Shown here piece by piece: positions 60,820 to 64,000 of a stretch of 64,000 bases of DNA. Numbering within the stretch: position 1 is the stretch's first letter; each line of letters starts with the position of its first letter. Source of the stretch: RUG563 sp045590215 (GTDB lineage: Bacteria; Bacillota; Clostridia; Christensenellales; Aristaeellaceae); assembly GCA_045590215.1 (NCBI GenBank), contig JAZNQO010000011.1, forward strand, positions 30,056-94,055, in the 5' to 3' direction. The notes beneath the pieces were generated by a model. It did no database searches, was not told where the DNA came from, and saw only the letters and a list, made by a program, of their open reading frames with translations. Both the position numbers and the translations under genes were made by a program.

Positions 60820-61091
60820 TAATCCTGCTCCTTCACAATGATTTCATAATCCCCTTGCAGGGGGTTATTTCCGTTTTCCTTGGGCAGCCTGTCTAAAATC
60901 AGGCTTGCCGCTTTGATCACATCCCCGTTGGACACAGTCTCATCCCGAACCATGCGCTGCAAACGTTCCACCGCCCTGATCGCCGCCTGCATGAGCTTTT
61001 TGTTCAGCCTGTCACGGGGAGAAAGGTGATTGACGATTTTATCCCCTCCCTTTCCGGCCGCCTTTATTGTATAGGAAGTGCCCCCTGACAT
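60819..61091 (-). CDS. Possible small terminase subunit
   Basis: This 90-residue charged protein (RDRLNKKLMQAAIRAVERLQ, then SNGDVIKAASLILDRLPKEN) lies directly before the large terminase, where the small subunit normally sits. It has no clear helix-turn-helix and no recognised family. No good ribosome binding site precedes the ATG at 61091; AAAGGGAGGGG near 61045 suggests that the true start may be internal. Confidence 0.5.
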   Translation of the reverse strand: MSGGTSYTIKAAGKGGDKIVNHLSPRDRLNKKLMQAAIRAVERLQRMVRDETVSNGDVIKAASLILDRLPKENGNNPLQGDYEIIVKEQD

Positions 61092-61176
61092 TCACTGGCA
61101 TGATTTTTGCTTTTCTTACGCTTTCCTATCGAAGATGAAAAGGATGAATATCCCCTGCAAAAAGCAAATAAAAAAA

Positions 61177-61190
61177 GCTCCCAAAGGAGC
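61177..61190 (-). terminator. Terminator of BofA-like gene
   Basis: Minus strand GCTCC-TTTG-GGAGC is followed by TTTTTTTATTTG. It separates the BofA-like gene from the particle operon. Confidence 0.85.
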
Positions 61191-61202
61191 AAAAGAGGTT
61201 AT

Positions 61203-61451
61203 TCAAAGATGCAAAATGGCCATGACTGTCAAAATGCCCGGACTGCCAAAGAGGAAAGCAGCTGCCAACGTGACGGGGTTAAAATGGAAAAGCCCCACGA
61301 GGGCACCCATCCATACCGCCAGGAAAGACCAGAAAAGCCGCTGGCTGAAACGATAGAAGCGACCATCCTGCCGCACATGCAGGGCGAAATACAAAAGCGA
61401 TAAAAGAAAGACGGCGATGCAGCCCACCATCGCCCAATGCTCTTTAGTCAT
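61203..61451 (-). CDS. BofA-like sporulation membrane protein
   Basis: This 82-residue protein has helices at about 7-25, 38-55 and 58-80. The C-terminal part (FHFNPVTLAAAFLFGSPGIL) matches the NPxT ... GxPG pattern of BofA, the inhibitor of pro-sigma-K processing; length also agrees (about 87 in Bacillus subtilis). It is alone here, without recR, its usual neighbour. It lies just upstream of the particle operon but ends in its own terminator. Confidence 0.65.
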   Translation of the reverse strand: MTKEHWAMVGCIAVFLLSLLYFALHVRQDGRFYRFSQRLFWSFLAVWMGALVGLFHFNPVTLAAAFLFGSPGILTVMAILHL

Positions 61452-61490
61452 TTTCTCTCCCCCTTTCCTGCTTTATTTCTATGCCAAAGA

Positions 61491-61520
61491 TTGACAAGCA
61501 TGCATAAATTATTGTAAAAT
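61491..61520 (+). promoter_or_regulatory. Sigma-A promoter of F420 ligase-like gene
   Basis: Plus strand TTGACA (61491-61496), 18-base spacer, TAAAAT (61515-61520), 35 bases before the ATG. Confidence 0.75.
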
Positions 61521-61555
61521 AGGGCATTGTTACCAAGGACGGAGGTAGATTTGAA

Positions 61556-62305
61556 ATGGGCATCATTCCTTCCCGCAATCTGGAAGAACAGCGTCGTGAA
61601 CAAAACGGCGTGGTATATTTTGACCGGGGCACCATCGAAGGCAAAAACGGCAGAAAATACGACCGCTTTGCTATCCAGACCCACTTTGTGGAAGTGGGCG
61701 AAAGCCAGACGGAGCTGATTGAAAAATATGTGCGTCCCCTGTATCAGGAAGGCGATATGGTTTCTTTCGGGGCCAAGGTAATGGCCATGTGCACCAATAA
61801 CGTAAAGAGCAGAGAGCAGGTAAAGCCCGGTTTCTGGGCCAATTTCCTGTGGCGTTTTGCTGCCATCAATCATACAGGCGTTGGCATGCACGAGCCCTAT
61901 AAGCTGCAACTGGTGATTGATATGTGCGGCTTGCCCCGTGTATTGCTGGCTGTTGTGTGCTCTGCGCTGACCAAGCCTTTCGGTATCAAGGGCGTATTTT
62001 ATAAGGTTTGCGGCAAGGGCGTAGGCGGTATTGACGGGTTCTATTTCCGTTCCAGCTTTGACCGCTATAAGGAACTAGCTCTTATTAACCCCCCCAACCC
62101 TGTGGAGCTTTGCAATGCGCTGGTGAAGGAAACGGGCATCCCGGTGGTTTTGATGGACGCCAACGATATCGAGCAGAACCAGCTGGGCAAGTGCGACAAC
62201 TTCCCCCTGACGGACGAAGAAATTCAGGACGCCATGGCGGACAACCCCTCCGGCCAGGGCGACGAGCTGACGCCCCTCATCCTGATTCGCCCGGTGAAAG
62301 CGTGA
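61556..62305 (+). CDS. F420-0:gamma-glutamyl ligase-like protein
   Basis: This 249-residue member of the CofE-like family has the pattern GDMVSFGAKVMAMCTNN near residue 62, then NPPNPVELCNALVKETGIPV and LMDANDIEQNQLGKCDN. In actinobacteria and archaea CofE adds glutamate to coenzyme F420. Clostridia of this type usually lack F420, so it may glutamylate another compound. The ATG follows GGAGGTAGATTTGAA; a terminator follows the gene. Confidence 0.8.
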   Translation: MGIIPSRNLEEQRREQNGVVYFDRGTIEGKNGRKYDRFAIQTHFVEVGESQTELIEKYVRPLYQEGDMVSFGAKVMAMCTNNVKSREQVKPGFWANFLWRFAAINHTGVGMHEPYKLQLVIDMCGLPRVLLAVVCSALTKPFGIKGVFYKVCGKGVGGIDGFYFRSSFDRYKELALINPPNPVELCNALVKETGIPVVLMDANDIEQNQLGKCDNFPLTDEEIQDAMADNPSGQGDELTPLILIRPVKA

Positions 62306-62312
62306 TAAATTG

Positions 62313-62342
62313 CACCCTTTGTCATCACAAAGGGTGTTTTTT
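62313..62342 (+). terminator. Terminator of F420 ligase-like gene
   Basis: CACCCTTTGT and ACAAAGGGTG form a ten-pair stem with a CATC loop, followed by seven T. Confidence 0.92.
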
Positions 62343-62346
62343 TGCC

Positions 62347-62375
62347 TTGCGATTGATTTTATGGCATGCTATAAT
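62347..62375 (+). promoter_or_regulatory. Promoter of isomerase/epimerase gene
   Basis: Plus strand TTGCGA, 17-base spacer, then TGCTATAAT with consensus -10 (62370-62375) and TG extension, about 40 bases before the ATG. Confidence 0.7.
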
Positions 62376-62414
62376 CAACAAAACGGCAGAATAAACAGAA
62401 AGGAACGAATCACA

Positions 62415-63245
62415 ATGCGAAATGTGCATATCAGTGCCCCCGGCTTTATTCTGATGGATGAAATGCGCAAAAACATGCCTGACACGCTGAAAAAAGTCGG
62501 GCAGATTGGCTATGACGGCATTGAATTATTGGGCTTTTTCGGGCATACGGCCAAGGAAATCAAGGCTTGGTGCGAAGATGCCGGGCTGACCCCCATCGGA
62601 TGCTTCGTGCGCATCCGGGATTTGGATGAAGAAGCAGTGCCAGAAGACGTGAACACCCTGTCCGACTTTGACAGGACGCTGGTGATTCCCGGCACAACGC
62701 CGGAGGAAAAGCTGCAGTTTGTGCAGGACATCGGCTGCCGATACGTGACGCTGCTTTTGCCCGATGATATGCCGGTTGCGGAAATTGCCAGGGTGTATAA
62801 TAAGAGCGTAAAGCTGGCAGAAAAGCACGGCATCCGGTTGCAATATCACAATCATGCGCAGGAATATAGAAACCAGGAAAACGGTGCGTATCGGATGCAC
62901 GCCATCATGGCTGCGCTGGATGAAAATGTGCTCTTTGAGCCGGATCTTGGATGGATGGAAATCGGCGGCTGCCGCTGTGAAAGCGAAATTGAAGCGTTCA
63001 AAAACCGGATTCAGATCGTGCATCTGAAGGATTATTTCCGGGAAGATTTTGACGTGGAGAAGGATTTTCTGTTTCGGCCGGTGGGCTATGGCGTGATGAA
63101 CTGGGGGAACATTCTGCCCCTGTGCGAAAAGGCAATTGCGCCCCTTTGGTATACCGCTGATCATGACACCGCCTATGACGGGGATTTATATGAAGAGCTA
63201 GCCCTGTGCCTGCACTTTATCAAAACAGCGTTGCGGTATTGCTGA
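62415..63245 (+). CDS. Sugar phosphate isomerase/epimerase
   Basis: This 276-residue TIM-barrel protein of the xylose-isomerase-like (AP endonuclease 2) superfamily has LKKVGQIGYDGIELLGFFG, YHNHAQEY with metal-binding His, EPDLGWMEIGG and HLKDYFRE. Members isomerise sugars or inositol derivatives; the substrate is unknown. The start at 62415 follows AAAGGAACGAATCACA. It fits functionally with the oxidoreductase upstream in the window but is not in an operon with it. Confidence 0.88.
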   Translation: MRNVHISAPGFILMDEMRKNMPDTLKKVGQIGYDGIELLGFFGHTAKEIKAWCEDAGLTPIGCFVRIRDLDEEAVPEDVNTLSDFDRTLVIPGTTPEEKLQFVQDIGCRYVTLLLPDDMPVAEIARVYNKSVKLAEKHGIRLQYHNHAQEYRNQENGAYRMHAIMAALDENVLFEPDLGWMEIGGCRCESEIEAFKNRIQIVHLKDYFREDFDVEKDFLFRPVGYGVMNWGNILPLCEKAIAPLWYTADHDTAYDGDLYEELALCLHFIKTALRYC

Positions 63246-63253
63246 GCATAAAA

Positions 63254-63284
63254 AAATAAAGGACTTTATATAAGTCCTTTATTT
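63254..63284. terminator. Bidirectional terminator
   Basis: AAATAAAGGACTT and AAGTCCTTTATTT pair over 13 bases with a TATAT loop. It ends the isomerase gene on one side and the tRNA operon on the other. Confidence 0.9.
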
Positions 63285-63287
63285 CTT

Positions 63288-63362
63288 TGGAGGCGCAGTC
63301 CAGATTCGAACTGGAGCATAAAGGTTTTGCAGACCTTCGCCTTACCACTTGGCTACTGCGCC
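63288..63362 (-). tRNA. tRNA-Cys (GCA)
   Basis: Minus strand cloverleaf starting GGCGCAGTAGCCAAG, anticodon loop TCTGCAAAA (GCA), T loop TTCGAAT, with encoded CCA. It is last in the five-tRNA operon. Confidence 0.95.
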
Positions 63363-63369
63363 GAAAAAA

Positions 63370-63445
63370 TGGAGCGGTAGACGAGGCTCGGACTCGCGAC
63401 CTCCACCTTGGCAAGGTGGCGCTCTACCAACTGAGCTACTACCGC
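63370..63445 (-). tRNA. tRNA-Gly (GCC)
   Basis: Minus strand, starts GCGGTAGTAGCTCAG, anticodon GCC in CTTGCCAAG, T loop TTCGAGT-like (GAGTCCGAG), encoded CCA. Confidence 0.95.
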
Positions 63446-63450
63446 TTATA

Positions 63451-63526
63451 TGGTGCCTTGGGGCGGAATCGAACCACCGACACTGTGATTTTCAGTCACA
63501 TGCTCTACCGACTGAGCTACCAAGGC
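63451..63526 (-). tRNA. tRNA-Phe (GAA)
   Basis: Minus strand, starts GCCTTGGTAGCTCAG, anticodon GAA in CTGAAAA, T loop TTCGATT, encoded CCA. Confidence 0.95.
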
Positions 63527-63529
63527 TTA

Positions 63530-63607
63530 TGGCGACCCGGAAGGGGCTCGAACCCTCGACCTCCAGCGTGACAGGCTGGCATTCTAAACCGACTGAACTA
63601 CCGGGCC
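63530..63607 (-). tRNA. tRNA-Asp (GTC)
   Basis: Minus strand, starts GGCCCGGTAGTTCAG, anticodon GTC in CTGTCAC, T loop TTCGAGC, encoded CCA. Confidence 0.95.
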
Positions 63608-63612
63608 ATATA

Positions 63613-63688
63613 TGGTGGGAACAACAGGGCTCGAACCTGTGACCCTCTGCTTGTAAGGCAGATGCTCTCCCAACTGAGCTATGCTCCC
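63613..63688 (-). tRNA. tRNA-Val (TAC)
   Basis: Minus strand, starts GGGAGCATAGCTCAG, anticodon TAC in CTTACAA, T loop TTCGAGC, encoded CCA. It is first in the tRNA operon. Confidence 0.95.
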
Positions 63689-63756
63689 AAGCGTCGAACC
63701 TCGACCGGCGAACCGTGTTTCGCGTTCCTCGCTGTCACCTCGCGGCGACAAGAGAT

Positions 63757-63785
63757 ATAATACACTAAGTCACAGGATTTGTCAA
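63757..63785 (-). promoter_or_regulatory. Promoter of the tRNA operon
   Basis: Minus strand TTGACA (63780-63785), 17-base spacer, TATTAT (63757-63762). It lies about 70 bases before tRNA-Val and drives the five tRNAs. A GC-rich stretch (GTCGCCGCG) follows the -10. Confidence 0.85.
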
Positions 63786-63938
63786 CACCTTTTTTCAAAA
63801 AAGTGAAACTTTTTTTCTGGACTCATTTTCGCCGGAAAACCGAGGGTTTCTCCCCTCTCCCCGGGGGGGAAAGATGGATCCATTTTCCTGATTTCTGCGT
63901 CCAATAGATATTCTTGGAAATTGAAGGAGGCGGTTTGA

Positions 63939-64000
63939 ATGAAGAGATGGTTGGCTGCGGTTCTGTGTCTGATGATGCTGACCGGATGTGCGCTGGCAGA
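63939..64000 (+). CDS. Lipoprotein (5' end only)
   Basis: The ATG, with GAAGGAGG eight bases or so upstream, begins MKRWLAAVLCLMMLTGCALA: a lipoprotein signal with lipobox LTGC (Cys at 17). The rest lies beyond the window, so function cannot be told. Confidence 0.8.
   Translation, partial: MKRWLAAVLCLMMLTGCALA

Larger units (their letters stand above)
46430..61091 (-). mobile_element. Compact phage-particle cluster (GTA-like or remnant)
   Basis: Nineteen co-oriented genes have many ATGA, GTGA or TAATG overlaps: a small terminase-like gene, large terminase, portal, scaffold, P22-like coat, connectors, tail terminator, tail tube, two tail chaperones, a short tape measure, DUF6711, hub, tail protein with phosphoesterase, endolysin, XhlA-like and holin. 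No integrase, repressor, replication or att site is seen; flanking genes look chromosomal. It is either a domesticated particle (gene transfer agent type) or a trimmed prophage. Confidence 0.85.

Noticed and set aside
46430..61091. Calling the cluster an ordinary complete prophage
   Set aside because: There is no integrase, repressor, replication module or att repeat in or beside it within the window, and the flanks are unrelated chromosomal genes.
63288..63688. tRNA cluster as an attachment site for the phage-like cluster
   Set aside because: All five tRNAs are complete, none has a partial copy near the cluster edges, and three unrelated genes lie between them.
1..64000. CRISPR array
   Set aside because: No series of short direct repeats with regular unique spacers was found; the repeats seen are CnaB domains, a tail duplication and tRNA similarities.

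Overview
The window reads as DNA from a spore-forming, Gram-positive Clostridia-type bacterium (Bacillota). The evidence is consensus sigma-A promoters, strong GGAGG ribosome binding sites, U-rich intrinsic terminators, a BofA-like and a CotH-like gene, and a mobile element whose genes match the CD1107-CD1115 families first named in Clostridioides difficile. No species can be named. The window has two halves: an integrative conjugative element (ICE, 1 to about 38074, almost entirely on the minus strand) and a chromosomal backbone (38075-64000) that carries a compact phage-particle gene cluster and a tRNA operon.

ICE, read from its right end towards position 1. A 45-nt 3' fragment of tRNA-Arg(CCT) at 38030-38074 marks the right attachment site; the intact tRNA, integrase and relaxase should lie left of position 1. 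Next come two parA/parB copies with complementary damage (parA2 intact and parB2 broken; parA1 frameshifted and parB1 intact). Between them sits a low-GC pair of unknown genes with its own perfect promoter and an attenuator-like leader. Then follow a DUF6017 winged-helix protein, a class B sortase, a roughly 2550-residue thioester/CnaB-repeat surface adhesin, a DUF2442-like protein, PcfB, the VirD4 coupling protein, the Maff2 pilin-like protein, a VirB6-like membrane protein, PrgI, a VirB4 ATPase carrying a mini-intein in its P-loop, a 41-residue membrane peptide, a C40 peptidase, DUF4315 and CD1107-type proteins, an independently promoted DUF4143 ATPase, topoisomerase III, a YodL-domain protein, a 2611-residue helicase/methylase, a DUF3849 protein and a MobC-like protein. 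Together they give DNA processing, a type IV secretion channel, a wall hydrolase, and a sortase-anchored adhesin for mating contact. Many intergenic gaps contain a terminator-like hairpin placed just before the next ribosome binding site, which suggests that transfer transcription depends on antitermination.

Backbone. Downstream of the attachment site are an MFS transporter, a GDPD-family phosphodiesterase, a secreted esterase, a Gfo/Idh/MocA oxidoreductase, a CotH-kinase surface protein, an AlkZ-like glycosylase and a YitT/YczE membrane protein. To the right of the phage cluster are a BofA-like protein, an F420-0:gamma-glutamyl ligase-like protein, a sugar phosphate isomerase/epimerase, five tRNAs (Val-Asp-Phe-Gly-Cys, minus strand) behind a perfect promoter, and the start of a lipoprotein gene.

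The most interesting region is 46430-61091. It holds nineteen tightly coupled minus-strand genes encoding terminase, portal, scaffold, P22-like coat protein, head-tail connectors, tail tube, tail chaperones, a very short tape measure (185 residues), tail hub, a tail protein fused to a metallophosphoesterase, endolysin and holin. There is no integrase, repressor, replication gene or visible attachment site. Its size and content resemble a gene transfer agent or another domesticated DNA-packaging particle more than an ordinary prophage. Other notable items are the VirB4 mini-intein and the reciprocal decay of the two par modules.
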